Positions 1-8,767 of a DNA stretch of 64,000 bases are shown here, in pieces. The first letter of the stretch is position 1, and each line of letters starts with the position of its first letter. This DNA is from RHKX01 sp046330285 (GTDB taxonomy: Bacteria > Actinomycetota > Thermoleophilia > Solirubrobacterales > 70-9), in assembly GCA_046330285.1 (NCBI GenBank), contig JAXLSX010000005.1, positions 1 through 64,000 of the forward strand. The letters are read 5' to 3'. Below the pieces are notes generated by a model. That model did no database searches. It saw nothing but the letters and a program-made list of their open reading frames with translations, and was not told where the DNA came from. The translations under genes were made by a program, and so were the position numbers.

Positions 1-1
1 G

Positions 2-313
2 ACCCGCGACTCCGAGCGGCTCGCCGAGGCGCGCCGGAGCCTGATCGCGGCGGCCGGTCCGGGCACGCACCCGCTCGAGTATGCGGAGCTGCTGGTCAAC
101 GATCTGGCCCCGGCGGCGCTGTCGCTGCGGCCGTCGATCAGCGTCGCGCTGGGCCTGCTGGCGGAGGTCGGCGCGCCGGTCGCGATCGTGACCGGCTCGG
201 GGCCGACGGCGGTCGGGCTGTTCGAAGGTCGCGACGAGGCGGTGGCCGCCGCCACCGAGCTGCGGGCCGACGGTCACGAGGCGATCGTCGCCAGCTCGGT
301 TCAGGGCATCTGA
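2..313 (+). CDS. ispE: 4-diphosphocytidyl-2-C-methyl-D-erythritol kinase, C-terminal part
   Basis: Open from the left edge of the window, so only the last 103 residues are present. They read as the C-terminal half of a GHMP-family kinase: an NDLAPAALSLRPSI segment followed by the glycine-rich VTGSGPTAVGLF motif, as in IspE, which phosphorylates CDP-methylerythritol in the non-mevalonate isoprenoid pathway in the cytoplasm. The stop TGA shares one base with the ATG of the next gene, so the two are probably co-translated. Another GHMP kinase is possible, but the NDL...LRPSI plus TGSGPTAV combination is typical of IspE. Confidence 0.8.
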   Translation, partial: TRDSERLAEARRSLIAAAGPGTHPLEYAELLVNDLAPAALSLRPSISVALGLLAEVGAPVAIVTGSGPTAVGLFEGRDEAVAAATELRADGHEAIVASSVQGI

Positions 314-1794
314 TGGAGCTGCCGCGCAAGCGCAAGGACTGGCTGAAGATCGTCGGGGTCGTCGTCGCGATCATCGTCGCCTACCAGCTGATCAAGCGGG
401 CGCTGCCCGACGTCGACGCACAGAAGCTGCTCGAGGACGTCTCCGGCTCGCTCGGCTCGTGGACGTATCTGATCGTCGGGTTCCTGGCTTTCCTCGAGAC
501 GGGCGCCTTTGTCGGACTCGTCGCGCCCGGCGAGACGGTCGTGGTGCTCGCGGGCGCCGTCGCGGGCCAGGGAGCGACCTCGGTCGTGCTGACGATCGGC
601 ATCGTCTGGCTCTGCGCCTTCCTCGGCGACACCTGCAGCTTCTTCCTCGGCGAGAAGCTCGGGCGCGACTGGGTGATGCGGCACGGGCCGAAGCTGCGGA
701 TCACGCCGGAGCGGTTCAAGCAGGTCGAGGACTACTTCGCCAGCCACGGGGGGAAGACGATCCTGATCGGCCGGTTCATCGGCCTCGTCCGGGCGCTGGC
801 CCCGTTCGTGGCCGGCAGCTCGGGCATGCCCTACCGGCAGCTCGCGCCGTACAGCATCCTCGGCACGGGGATGTGGGCGACGCTGTTCACGCTGCTCGGC
901 TACTTCGCCTCGAAGAACATCGACGCCGTCCTGGCCAATTCCGAGCACGCCCTGCTGGCGTTCGCGGTGATCGTGGCCGCGATCGTCGGCGGGATCGTCG
1001 GCTACCGCTGGCTCAAGGTGCCGGCGAACCGCGAGCGGCTGGCGGCGGGGATGGAGAAGCGACCGGTCCTGCGCAACCTGCTCGCGGTCGGCCGCCGGTT
1101 GCAGCCGCAGGCGCGCTTCCTCCTCGCGAGGCTGACGCCCGGCGGCCTCGGTCTCGAGTTCACGACGGCGCTCGCGGCGCTCGCGGTGGGCAGCTACATC
1201 GCGATCGGCTACGCGCTGGTCGTCGACGACTCGCCGGGCCCGACGACCGGCGACACGACCGCGGCCGACTTCGTCGCGAACATCCGCACCGACTGGCTGA
1301 CGTCGATCGCGAAAGTCCTGACCGCGCTCGGCTCGTGGGAGGCGATCGTCGTCGCCACCGTCGTGACGGCGGCGTGGCTCGCGGCCAGGCGCGCCTGGGC
1401 GGAGTTAGTCGTCCTGGTGGTCGGGACGATCGCGATCCTCTGGGGCACCGACCTGATCAAGGAGGCGGTGGCCCGGCCGCGGCCTCCGGACGGGCTCGTC
1501 ACGACCGACGGTTACGCCTACCCGAGCGGCCACGCGTCGCATTCGGTCGTCTACACGTGGATCGCGGTGACGATCGCGATCAAGGTCCGGCCGGGGATGA
1601 GCCGGGGGACGGCGCTGGTCGTGGCCGGGATCCTGCTGACGGCGGCGATCGGGCTCAGTCGCGTCTACCTCGGCGTCCACTGGATGAGCGACGTCAGCGG
1701 CGGCTGGGCGTACGGCGCCGCGATCTTCGCGCTGCTCTCGGCGATCGCCGTGAGCGTCGTCCACTTGCGGCAGAATGGGCGCAATGTCAGCTGA
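313..1794 (+). CDS. DedA-family / PAP2 phosphatase fusion membrane protein
   Basis: 493 residues in two membrane domains. Residues ~45-200 match DedA/SNARE-associated proteins (FVGLVAPGETVVVLAG at ~67-82, FLGDTCSFFLGEKLGRDW at ~103-120). Residues ~280-485 are a PAP2 acid-phosphatase domain with all three signatures: KEAVARPRP from 383, PSGH at 404-407 and SRVYLGVHWMSD at 449-460, which contains the nucleophile His456. PAP2 enzymes dephosphorylate lipid phosphates such as undecaprenyl-PP or phosphatidate at the membrane, and DedA proteins are implicated in lipid carrier flipping, so the fusion could couple recycling and dephosphorylation of a lipid carrier (inference). The start overlaps the ispE stop by one base. 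Confidence 0.85.
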   Translation: MELPRKRKDWLKIVGVVVAIIVAYQLIKRALPDVDAQKLLEDVSGSLGSWTYLIVGFLAFLETGAFVGLVAPGETVVVLAGAVAGQGATSVVLTIGIVWLCAFLGDTCSFFLGEKLGRDWVMRHGPKLRITPERFKQVEDYFASHGGKTILIGRFIGLVRALAPFVAGSSGMPYRQLAPYSILGTGMWATLFTLLGYFASKNIDAVLANSEHALLAFAVIVAAIVGGIVGYRWLKVPANRERLAAGMEKRPVLRNLLAVGRRLQPQARFLLARLTPGGLGLEFTTALAALAVGSYIAIGYALVVDDSPGPTTGDTTAADFVANIRTDWLTSIAKVLTALGSWEAIVVATVVTAAWLAARRAWAELVVLVVGTIAILWGTDLIKEAVARPRPPDGLVTTDGYAYPSGHASHSVVYTWIAVTIAIKVRPGMSRGTALVVAGILLTAAIGLSRVYLGVHWMSDVSGGWAYGAAIFALLSAIAVSVVHLRQNGRNVS

Positions 1795-2008
1795 GGTGAT
1801 GATCTTCGCCGGCGCCGGGCTGATCACCCTGATCGCGTTCACGACGTTGATCCTGGTGCCCGCGATCGGCTCCTTCTCCCGCGGCTGGGAGAAGGCGACG
1901 GCCGCCGCGCTGTCGCTGATCGTGCTCGTGGCGCTCGTCGGCCTCGGCCTCGCCATCGGCGTCGCGATCGTCTACTACTGGGACGATCTCTCGACCCTGT
2001 TCGGCTGA
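1784..2008 (+). CDS. small two-helix membrane protein, unknown function
   Basis: About 74 residues from the ATG at 1784; an alternative ATG lies at 1775. The start overlaps the 3' end of the DedA-PAP2 gene, suggesting translational coupling. Two hydrophobic helices (~5-25 and ~38-60) are joined by a short charged loop. I do not recognise a family. The overlap with the upstream gene supports it being a real gene rather than a shadow. Confidence 0.55.
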   Translation: MSAEVMIFAGAGLITLIAFTTLILVPAIGSFSRGWEKATAAALSLIVLVALVGLGLAIGVAIVYYWDDLSTLFG

Positions 2009-2078
2009 GAGCGGCTGAGAACCCGCCTCCGGAGCCGCTTGCGGCGGCCGGTGGCCCGTCGGGGCCGCCGTACTATTC

Positions 2079-3353
2079 GTGGCTTCCGTGGCTTCGAAGA
2101 CGACACATTCGCCGTCCCGGCAGGGCGCTGCCGACGATGCCCCGCCGACGGGCGATGCGGCTCCGGGCTCGCTCGAGGCGCTCTCGGAGGCGATCGAGTC
2201 GGGCGCCGGGCTGCCGGCGGTCGCCCGTGCCGCCGCCGCAGCCCTCGACTCGAGCCTCGCGCTGATCGATCGCTCGAGCGCGGTGCTCGCGGTCGCCGCC
2301 GCCTCCGGCGCCGAGGAGGAGAAGCTGATCGCGGCGGCCGCTGACGTCAGCACCGCCGAGCTCCGAGTCGCCGACGTCGCCGTCGGCGAGATCCGCTACC
2401 GCCGCCGGGGTGGAGCGGAGGGTGCGCCGCCCGGCCTGCGGATGGTGACCACGCTGCTCGGGCTCGAGGTCGAGCGCGCCCGCTCGCCCGAGTGGGCGAG
2501 CGACGAGGCGGCCGGCGACTTCCTCCGGGCCGTGCTCGAGCGCCGGCTCTCCGATCCCGCCGAGATCGTCTCGCGGGCCGGCGAACTCGGCAGCGACCTG
2601 GCCAGCGGTGCCGGCGTCGTCATCGCCCGGGCCACGCCGCACTCGACGCAGACCGGCGAGTGGCGCGCGCGCGTCCTGACGCTCGTGCTCCGCGCCGTCC
2701 GCTCCGGCAGCAGCGGGGCGCTGGCGACGACGACCGGCGAGGAGGGGGGAGAGGTGGCGATGCTCCTGCCCGCCCCCGACGCGGGGCCGATCGAGCGGGC
2801 CGCCAAGGCGATCGAGGACGAGCTCCGCCGCTCGCTCTCGGGGTTCTCCGTGACCGTCGGATTCAGCCGTCACGCCGAGGATGCCTCGCAGGTCTACCGC
2901 GCCGGCAAGGAGGCGCTGATGGCGGCGAACGTCGCCGAGTCCGAGGACCGCTCGCCTCTCGCCTTCGAGGAGACCGGCTCCTATCGGCTGCTCCTGCCCG
3001 CGATGAGCGAGGACCCCGCCGAGCTCGAGCGCTTCTTCGACGAGACGGTCGCACCGCTCGCCGCCTACGACGACCAGTACGAGACGGAACTGGTCGCCAC
3101 CGTCGAGGCCTACCTCGACAACGACGGCAACGTCACCCCGACCGCCGAGACCCTCTTCACCCACCGCCACACGGTCCGCTACCGCCTCGAACGCGTCCGC
3201 GAGCTCTGCGGCCACGACCTGAGCTCGACCGAGGGTCGCGAGAAGCTCGGCCTCGGCCTCAAGGCCATGCGGGTGCTCGGGATCCAGCCGCCCGGCGGCC
3301 CGGCCAAGGAGGCCCGGTCGAAGGGCGAGAAGTCGAGCCGCAAGCGGGAGTAG
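2079..3353 (+). CDS. PucR-family transcriptional regulator
   Basis: 424 residues. The C-terminus (~350-400) contains the PucR-type helix-turn-helix (TPTAETLFTHRHTVRYRLER), the conserved block in which sugar-diacid and purine-catabolism regulators of the CdaR/PucR type bind DNA. The N-terminal ~340 residues are a GGDEF-like or GAF-like sensory region without clear motifs. A TACTAT box lies at 2071-2076, just before the GTG at 2079; the GTG at 2088 would suit a leaderless start as well. The gene stands alone before a tRNA gene on the other strand, so its target is not evident. Confidence 0.8.
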   Translation: MASVASKTTHSPSRQGAADDAPPTGDAAPGSLEALSEAIESGAGLPAVARAAAAALDSSLALIDRSSAVLAVAAASGAEEEKLIAAAADVSTAELRVADVAVGEIRYRRRGGAEGAPPGLRMVTTLLGLEVERARSPEWASDEAAGDFLRAVLERRLSDPAEIVSRAGELGSDLASGAGVVIARATPHSTQTGEWRARVLTLVLRAVRSGSSGALATTTGEEGGEVAMLLPAPDAGPIERAAKAIEDELRRSLSGFSVTVGFSRHAEDASQVYRAGKEALMAANVAESEDRSPLAFEETGSYRLLLPAMSEDPAELERFFDETVAPLAAYDDQYETELVATVEAYLDNDGNVTPTAETLFTHRHTVRYRLERVRELCGHDLSSTEGREKLGLGLKAMRVLGIQPPGGPAKEARSKGEKSSRKRE

Positions 3354-3375
3354 CGCCTCTGACGACTCGCAAAGA

Positions 3376-3447
3376 CTGGGGAGCCAGGGATCGAACCCGA
3401 ACCTGATCCTCCAAAGGGATCCGTGCTTCCAGTTACACCACTCCCCA
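3376..3447 (-). tRNA. tRNA-Gln (TTG)
   Basis: A 72-nt cloverleaf on the minus strand: acceptor TGGGGAG pairs with CTCCCCA, discriminator G as usual for Gln, anticodon stem GATCC/GGATC around loop CTTTGGA (anticodon TTG), and a TTCGATC T-loop. No CCA is encoded. Confidence 0.95.
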
Positions 3448-3517
3448 GTGCCGGGGCAACGATAGCCAGCGGGGCCTCGCAGTTCTGTCCGATCAATCGT
3501 CGAACATACGTTCGACC

Positions 3518-4282
3518 ATGGCACCCCGATACGACGAAGAGCAGTTGCGGATTGCGGTGCTGCAGTCGCGGAGTGTCGCCGAGACGCTCAGGCGGCTTGG
3601 CATGTGTGCCACCGGGGGCAACCGACTGACGCTGAAGAAGTACGCCGCGGCCTGGGGGGTGGATATGGGTCACTTCGACCCCGACGCCGTCCGGAACGAA
3701 TCGCTGGCTCGCTCCTGGAGGAGTCCGCAGCCGCTCCAAGAGATCATGGTTGAGTCGTCCACGTATTCACGTGGCCACCTCAAGCGCCGGCTGTTCGAGG
3801 AGGGGCTGAAGCAGCGTCGTTGCGAGATCTGTGGGCAGGACGAGATCTGGCAAGGACGCCGGATGTCACTGGTTCTCGACCACGTCAACGGAGTCCGGGA
3901 CGACCATCGTCTCGAGAACCTCAGAGTTGTTTGTCCAAACTGCGCGGCGACGTTGGACACCCATTGCGGCCGCAAGAACCGCCTCGGACCCAGGGTCTGT
4001 CTCCATTGCCGGAAGGAGTTCGTTCCCAAGAGGGGGTCCCAGCGCTACTGCTCCCATGCATGCGGGGTTCGCTGGGACCGTCGTGGGCGCCCGCTCCACC
4101 GTGCACGGAGGGTCGAACGCCCGCCGTACGGACGACTCATGGCCGAGATCGAGGCCACCAGCTACCTGGCCGTTGGCCGTAAGTACGGCGTTTCCGACAA
4201 TGCGATCCGCAAGTGGGTCCGCACCTACGAGCGCGAGCTGGAAGACCACGTCGACGATGGGCGGTCGCCTCCGCAGGACTGA
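3518..4282 (+). CDS. HNH endonuclease-like zinc protein
   Basis: 254 residues. A central HNH block (~100-155) has CEICGQ, LVLDHVNG with the catalytic-type His, and CPNCAATLDTHCG; a second zinc motif, CLHCRKEF...RYCSHAC, follows at ~167-186. Both ends look DNA-binding: residues ~5-45 resemble a helix-turn-helix and ~208-234 (AVGRKYGVSDNAIRKW) another. This is the arrangement of solitary actinobacterial HNH proteins, which nick or cut DNA and often behave like mobile nucleases. A TACGTT box at 3507-3512 lies 5 nt before the ATG, as for a leaderless message. It lies next to tRNA-Gln on the other strand. Confidence 0.75.
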   Translation: MAPRYDEEQLRIAVLQSRSVAETLRRLGMCATGGNRLTLKKYAAAWGVDMGHFDPDAVRNESLARSWRSPQPLQEIMVESSTYSRGHLKRRLFEEGLKQRRCEICGQDEIWQGRRMSLVLDHVNGVRDDHRLENLRVVCPNCAATLDTHCGRKNRLGPRVCLHCRKEFVPKRGSQRYCSHACGVRWDRRGRPLHRARRVERPPYGRLMAEIEATSYLAVGRKYGVSDNAIRKWVRTYERELEDHVDDGRSPPQD

Positions 4283-4311
4283 GTCAGCGAACCGATCGGG
4301 CGCCTCGCGAA

Positions 4312-4317
4312 TACGAT
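4312..4317 (+). promoter_or_regulatory. -10 box of leaderless glmU
   Basis: TACGAT followed by exactly 7 nt and then the GTG at 4325, with no ribosome binding site between. This fits an actinobacterial leaderless promoter and decides the glmU start. Confidence 0.6.
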
Positions 4318-4324
4318 GCGCCGA

Positions 4325-5716
4325 GTGAGCGCTCCTACGGTCCTGATCATGGCCGCCGGTCAGGGCACCCGGATGAAGTCCGCGGTGCCGAAGGTGCTTC
4401 ATCCGGTCTGCGGTCGCGCGCTCGTCGCCTGGCCGATCGCGGCCGCGAAGGAGGCGGGCGCGGGGCGGGTCGGCGTGATCGTCTCCCCGGACCGCGACAT
4501 CTCCGGGGCGCTGGCCGACGGCGTCGAGACGATCCCGCAGCCGGAGGCGAACGGAACCGGCGGCGCACTGCGGGCAGCGGCCGAGGTCGTCGCCGAGTCG
4601 GAGACGGTCGTCGTCCTCAGCGGCGACGTTCCGCTCGTGTCGGCCGGGCTCATCGCGGACCTGCTCGCCACCCACGCCGAGAGCGGGGCGGCTGCCACCG
4701 TCGTCACCGCGGTCCTCGACGACGCCGGCAGCTACGGCCGCGTCGTCCGCTCCGACGACGGTTCCGAGATCGAGCGCATCGTCGAGGCCAAGGGCGGCGC
4801 CGGCGACGCGACCGCCGAGGAGCTCGAGATCCGCGAGATCAACTCCGGCATCTACGCCTTCGACGGGGCCGCCACGGCAGCGGTTCTTCCCGACCTGTCC
4901 AACGACAACGCCCAGGGCGAGTACTACCTGCCCGACGTGCTGCCGCTGCTGAAGGCGGCCGGCGGTCATGTCGCCGCCCACGTCTCCGACGACCCGAACG
5001 TGATCCTCGGCGTCAACTCGCGCGCCGACCTCGCGGTGATCGAGGCGGAGGCCCGGCGCCAGATCCTCGAGCGCCACATGCTCGCGGGGGTGACGATCGT
5101 CGACCCGTCCTCGACCTGGATCGACGTCGAGGTCGAGATCGAGCCCGACACCCGGATCGAGCCCGGCTGCTCGCTGATCGGCGCGAGCCGGATCGGCACC
5201 GGATCGGTCGTCGGTCCCCATACGACGATGATCGACGCGGCGATCGGCGCCGAGGTCCACGTCCCGCACTCCTACCTGGTCGAGTGCGCGGTCGGCGACC
5301 GCTGCAACGTCGGCCCCTTCGCCTACCTGCGGCCGAAGGCCGAGCTCGCCGAGGGCGCCAAGGCGGGCACGTTCGTCGAGATCAAGAACTCGCGGATCGG
5401 AGCCGGGACGAAGGTGCCGCACCTCTCCTACATCGGCGACGCCGACGTCGGCGAAGGGACCAACCTCGGCGCGGCGACGATCACCGCCAACTACGACGGC
5501 TACGTCAAGAACCGGACAAAGATCGGGCACGGTGCGAGAACGAGCGTTGACACGACACTGGTTGCGCCCGTCGAGATCGGCGATTCCGCCTACACTGGCG
5601 CCGGTTCGGTGATCGACGAGGACGTCCCCCCGGGGGCGCTCGGAATCGCGCGGGCCCGGCAGACCAACATCGAGGGTTACGCCGAGCGCAAGGCCAAGGA
5701 ACACGAAGACAAGTGA
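4325..5716 (+). CDS. glmU: bifunctional UDP-GlcNAc pyrophosphorylase / glucosamine-1-P acetyltransferase
   Basis: 463 residues from the GTG at 4325; an ATG 9 nt upstream would put three extra residues before it. The N-terminal nucleotidyltransferase opens with LIMAAGQGTRMKS (7-19). The C-terminal half is a left-handed beta helix with hexapeptide repeats, including VPHLSYIGD, whose His (~366) matches the acetyltransferase catalytic His of mycobacterial GlmU, and ANYDG. It makes UDP-GlcNAc for peptidoglycan in the cytoplasm. It overlaps prs by 4 nt (GTGA), the usual actinobacterial glmU-prs pair. Confidence 0.96.
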   Translation: MSAPTVLIMAAGQGTRMKSAVPKVLHPVCGRALVAWPIAAAKEAGAGRVGVIVSPDRDISGALADGVETIPQPEANGTGGALRAAAEVVAESETVVVLSGDVPLVSAGLIADLLATHAESGAAATVVTAVLDDAGSYGRVVRSDDGSEIERIVEAKGGAGDATAEELEIREINSGIYAFDGAATAAVLPDLSNDNAQGEYYLPDVLPLLKAAGGHVAAHVSDDPNVILGVNSRADLAVIEAEARRQILERHMLAGVTIVDPSSTWIDVEVEIEPDTRIEPGCSLIGASRIGTGSVVGPHTTMIDAAIGAEVHVPHSYLVECAVGDRCNVGPFAYLRPKAELAEGAKAGTFVEIKNSRIGAGTKVPHLSYIGDADVGEGTNLGAATITANYDGYVKNRTKIGHGARTSVDTTLVAPVEIGDSAYTGAGSVIDEDVPPGALGIARARQTNIEGYAERKAKEHEDK

Positions 5717-6780
5717 GCGGTCCCACCAAGATGATGACCCTGGAACATCCGCCGTCAGACGAGCCCTCGCCGCACCCGGTCAGCTCGATCGGCCAGGACT
5801 ACCGCAAGCGGCTGATGGTCTTCGGCGGCCGCGCCTCGGGCACGCTCGCCGCGAAGATCGCCGGCCAGCTCGACGTCGACCTCGGCCAGGCCGACCTCCG
5901 CACCTTCTCCAACGGCGAGGTCTACTGCCGCTACCAGGAGTCGATCCGCGGCGCCGACGTCTTCATCGTCCAGTCGACCGCCGCCAACGAGGCCGCCGGG
6001 ATGACCCCGAACGACGCGCTGATGGAGCTCCTCTGCATGATCGACGCGGCCCAGGGCGCCTCCGCGCACCGGATCATCGCCGTCATGCCCTGGTACGGGT
6101 ACGCGCGCCAGGACAAGAAGTCCCTGCCCCGCGAGCCGATCTCCGCCCGCGTCGTCGCCAAGGCGCTGGAGGCCGTCGGCACCGACCGCGTTCTGACCAT
6201 GGATCTCCACGCCGGCCAGGTCCAGGGCTTCTTCGAGGTCCCCGTCGACCACATGACGGCCATGCCGATGCTCACCCAGTGGTTCATCGACCAGCACTTC
6301 GGCGAGGAGCTGGTGATCGTCAGCCCCGATGCCGGCCGCGTCAAGGTCGCCCGCAACTTCGCCCGCAAGGTCGGCACCCACTGGGCGGTGATGGAGAAGG
6401 AGCGGCCCGCCCAGCAGGTCGCCGAGATCGGCTACGTCGTCGGCGACGTCAAGGGCAAGACCGCCGTCCTCGTCGACGACATGATCGACACCGCCGGCAC
6501 CCTCTGCGCCGCGGCCAGCACCGTCCTCGAGGAGGGCGCCGCCCGCGTCATCGCCTGCGCCACCCACGGCGTCTTCAGCGGCCCCGCCTTCGAGCGCCTC
6601 GCCTACGAGAACTCGAAGATCGAGCGGATCGTCGTCACCGACACGATCCCCCTCGCGCCCGGCGCGCCCGAAAACATCACCCAGCTCTCGACCGCCCAGA
6701 CCCTCGCCGACTCGATTCGTCGCATCTTCACCGACGATTCGGTCTCTGAGATCTTCGCCGGCGAGAATCAGCTTTTTTAG
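5713..6780 (+). CDS. prs: ribose-phosphate pyrophosphokinase (PRPP synthetase)
   Basis: 355 residues from a GTG overlapping the glmU stop. It has the FSNGEVYCRY block near the N-terminus, DLHAGQVQGFF, and the PRPP-binding loop VLVDDMIDTAGT. It transfers pyrophosphate from ATP to ribose 5-phosphate, feeding nucleotide, His and Trp synthesis. A ~35-residue N-terminal extension precedes the conserved core (KRLMVFGG). The 3' end runs into a hairpin and T-run that may terminate the operon. Confidence 0.96.
   Translation: MSGPTKMMTLEHPPSDEPSPHPVSSIGQDYRKRLMVFGGRASGTLAAKIAGQLDVDLGQADLRTFSNGEVYCRYQESIRGADVFIVQSTAANEAAGMTPNDALMELLCMIDAAQGASAHRIIAVMPWYGYARQDKKSLPREPISARVVAKALEAVGTDRVLTMDLHAGQVQGFFEVPVDHMTAMPMLTQWFIDQHFGEELVIVSPDAGRVKVARNFARKVGTHWAVMEKERPAQQVAEIGYVVGDVKGKTAVLVDDMIDTAGTLCAAASTVLEEGAARVIACATHGVFSGPAFERLAYENSKIERIVVTDTIPLAPGAPENITQLSTAQTLADSIRRIFTDDSVSEIFAGENQLF
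6745..6777 (+). terminator. possible intrinsic terminator overlapping the prs stop
   Basis: An imperfect hairpin whose arms are CTGAGATC..TCGCC and GGCGAGAATCAG is followed at once by CTTTTTT, with the prs stop codon just after the T-run. The stem is imperfect, so this is moderate evidence. Confidence 0.45.
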
Positions 6781-6794
6781 ACCACGCCCCGCGA

Positions 6795-6800
6795 TAGCGT
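6795..6800 (+). promoter_or_regulatory. -10 box of leaderless MFS gene
   Basis: TAGCGT, then 7 nt, then GTG at 6808; no ribosome binding site. Same geometry as glmU. Confidence 0.55.
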
Positions 6801-6807
6801 TCCGGCC

Positions 6808-8391
6808 GTGCAGGGAGGCACCGCTACAGACGAGGTGACGGGGGACGACGACGCGCTGGCGCCCGGCACCCTCATGGCCCTGGTTGCGATGGGGCTCGGC
6901 GTCTTCGTCATCGCCAACGACTTCACCGCTCTCAACGTCGCCCTGCCCGCGATCGAGGGCGATCTCGACGCCGACGTCGGGTCGGTCCAGTGGGTCATCA
7001 ACGCCTACGCGCTGGTGTTCGGGATGGCGATCGTCTCCGGCGGCCGGATCGCCGACATGTTCGGCCGCCGCCGCGTCTTCTTCATCGGCTCGATCCTGTT
7101 CGCGGCCTTCTCGGCGATCGGCGCCTTCGCCCCGAACCTCGGCGTCCTGATCGGCGCCCGCGTCGGCATGGGCGTCGGCGGCGCCCTGATGTGGCCCGCG
7201 ATACTCGGCATGACCTTCGCGGCGTTGCCCGAGTCGAAGGCCGGCCTCGCCGGCGGGCTGATCCTCGGCGTCGCCGGCGTCGGTAATGCGATCGGCCCGC
7301 TGATCGGCGGCGTCCTGACCGAGGCGCTGAGCTGGCGCTGGATCTTCGTCCTCAACGTCCCGATCGCGGCCATCGCGATGTTCGTGACCTGGCGCAACGT
7401 GCACCAGCCCCAGGAGCTCTCCGACGAGCGGATCGACTACGCCGGGATGGCGACGATCTCGGGCGCGCTCGTCCTCCTCCTTCTTGCCCTCGACCAGGCC
7501 GTCGACTGGGGGTGGACCGACGCCCGTGTGATCGCGATGCTGGTCCTGTCGGTGGTGCTGATGGCCTCGTTCGCGGTGATCGAGCGCCGCGCCGGCGAGC
7601 GGGCCCTGATCCCGCCCGACGTGATCACCAACCGTCGATTCCGCGCCGCCTGTCTGACGGTCCTGACGCTCTCCGCCGTGTTCTTCTCCGCCGTGCTCTA
7701 CGTACCGCAGTTCTTCGAGAAGATCCTCGACTTCTCGACGGTCGAGGCGGGCCTCGGGATGCTGCCGATGCTCGCGGCGTTCGCGATCACCTCGTTCATC
7801 GCCGGCCCGCTCTACAACAAGGTCGGGATGCGGATCGTCGTCGGGACCGGGACCGGGATGATCGCGCTCGGCTCGGTCCTGCTCGCGATCCTGATCGGCC
7901 CCGACGCCGGTTTCACCGACGTCGCCCCGGGGCTGCTCGCGATCGGGATCGGCTGCGGGCTCTTCTACCCCTCGGTGACGACGGCCGCGGTCACCGCCCT
8001 CGACGCCGCCCGGAGCAGCCTCGCCGGCGGCATCGTCTACATGTTCCAGATCGCCGGCGGCGCGGTCGGCCTCGGCGTCTCGACGGCGATCTTCACGAGC
8101 TCTTCGGAGAACCAGCTCGGCGATCTCGTCAGCAACGAGACGGGCTTCACGCTGACCGGCCACGAACAGGCCGTGCTCCACGGGACCCTCGCCGGGACCG
8201 ACGCCGCCGCCGGCGCCCTGGCCGAGCTGCCCGCCCGCGTCGCCGGCGAGATCCACCGGCTCGTCAGCGACTCGTTCGCGCACGGCGTCCAGACCACCTT
8301 CCGGGTGATCGCCGTCGTCGCCGTCGTCGGCTTCCTGGTCGCCGTTCTCGACCTGGCGCGGACGCCGGACCCGGACGACACGCCCGGATAG
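6808..8391 (+). CDS. MFS drug/proton antiporter, DHA2 (14-helix) type
   Basis: 527 residues with about 14 hydrophobic helices. The signature DMFGRRRVFFIGS (loop 2-3) and the GGALMWPAILG / GVGNAIGPLIGG helix (motif C, typical of exporters) are visible. DHA2 transporters export drugs or metabolites against protons across the inner membrane; the substrate cannot be read from sequence. The gene has its own leaderless-type promoter, and its stop codon TAG is part of the next gene's -10 box. Confidence 0.85.
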   Translation: MQGGTATDEVTGDDDALAPGTLMALVAMGLGVFVIANDFTALNVALPAIEGDLDADVGSVQWVINAYALVFGMAIVSGGRIADMFGRRRVFFIGSILFAAFSAIGAFAPNLGVLIGARVGMGVGGALMWPAILGMTFAALPESKAGLAGGLILGVAGVGNAIGPLIGGVLTEALSWRWIFVLNVPIAAIAMFVTWRNVHQPQELSDERIDYAGMATISGALVLLLLALDQAVDWGWTDARVIAMLVLSVVLMASFAVIERRAGERALIPPDVITNRRFRAACLTVLTLSAVFFSAVLYVPQFFEKILDFSTVEAGLGMLPMLAAFAITSFIAGPLYNKVGMRIVVGTGTGMIALGSVLLAILIGPDAGFTDVAPGLLAIGIGCGLFYPSVTTAAVTALDAARSSLAGGIVYMFQIAGGAVGLGVSTAIFTSSSENQLGDLVSNETGFTLTGHEQAVLHGTLAGTDAAAGALAELPARVAGEIHRLVSDSFAHGVQTTFRVIAVVAVVGFLVAVLDLARTPDPDDTPG

Positions 8392-8394
8392 TGT
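8389..8394 (+). promoter_or_regulatory. -10 box of leaderless 8402 gene, overlapping the MFS stop codon
   Basis: TAGTGT with 7 nt to the ATG at 8402. Its first three bases are the MFS stop codon, so promoter and stop share sequence. Confidence 0.55.
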
Positions 8395-8401
8395 TCGCCC
8401 C

Positions 8402-8767
8402 ATGAACCGGGCAACCCTCGAGTGGTACGAGCTGCTCGCCCGAAGCCTCAACTGGATCGCCGGGATCGTGCTGCTGCTCTCCGTGGTCGCCGCGATCGTC
8501 ATCGCCGGCTCCGAGAACTCGGCGCCGCTGCTCGAGGATCTCGAGCAGCAGGGCCGCGGCATCGCCGCCCTCGGCGCGCTCGGGGGCGGCCTCACGTCCG
8601 CGGGCCTGCTGGCGGGCGCCGGGGCGATCCTGCGCCTGCTCGTGACCGAGCGGCTCGAGCGCCTCGGCCCGGCGTCCGGTGGCCGCGGCGCCCAGGAGCA
8701 GCTCGCGCTCGACGACGAGCCCTCCCGCGAGCCCGAGCGCCCGCCGCGCCGCCGCGACCGCCGGTGA
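8402..8767 (+). CDS. small membrane protein, unknown function
   Basis: 121 residues with two hydrophobic helices (~17-36 and ~58-80) and a charged Arg/Glu-rich tail. No family recognised. It overlaps the following GDPD gene by 4 nt (GTGA), so the two are co-translated and the protein may assist or anchor that enzyme (inference). Confidence 0.6.
   Translation: MNRATLEWYELLARSLNWIAGIVLLLSVVAAIVIAGSENSAPLLEDLEQQGRGIAALGALGGGLTSAGLLAGAGAILRLLVTERLERLGPASGGRGAQEQLALDDEPSREPERPPRRRDRR

Noticed and set aside
5755..8595. Very long minus-strand open frame (946 codons) opposite prs and the MFS gene
   Set aside because: An Asp/Arg/Gly-rich translation without domains, opposite two clear genes; a typical antisense shadow in high-GC DNA. 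The same applies to the long frames opposite glmU, mfd and eno.
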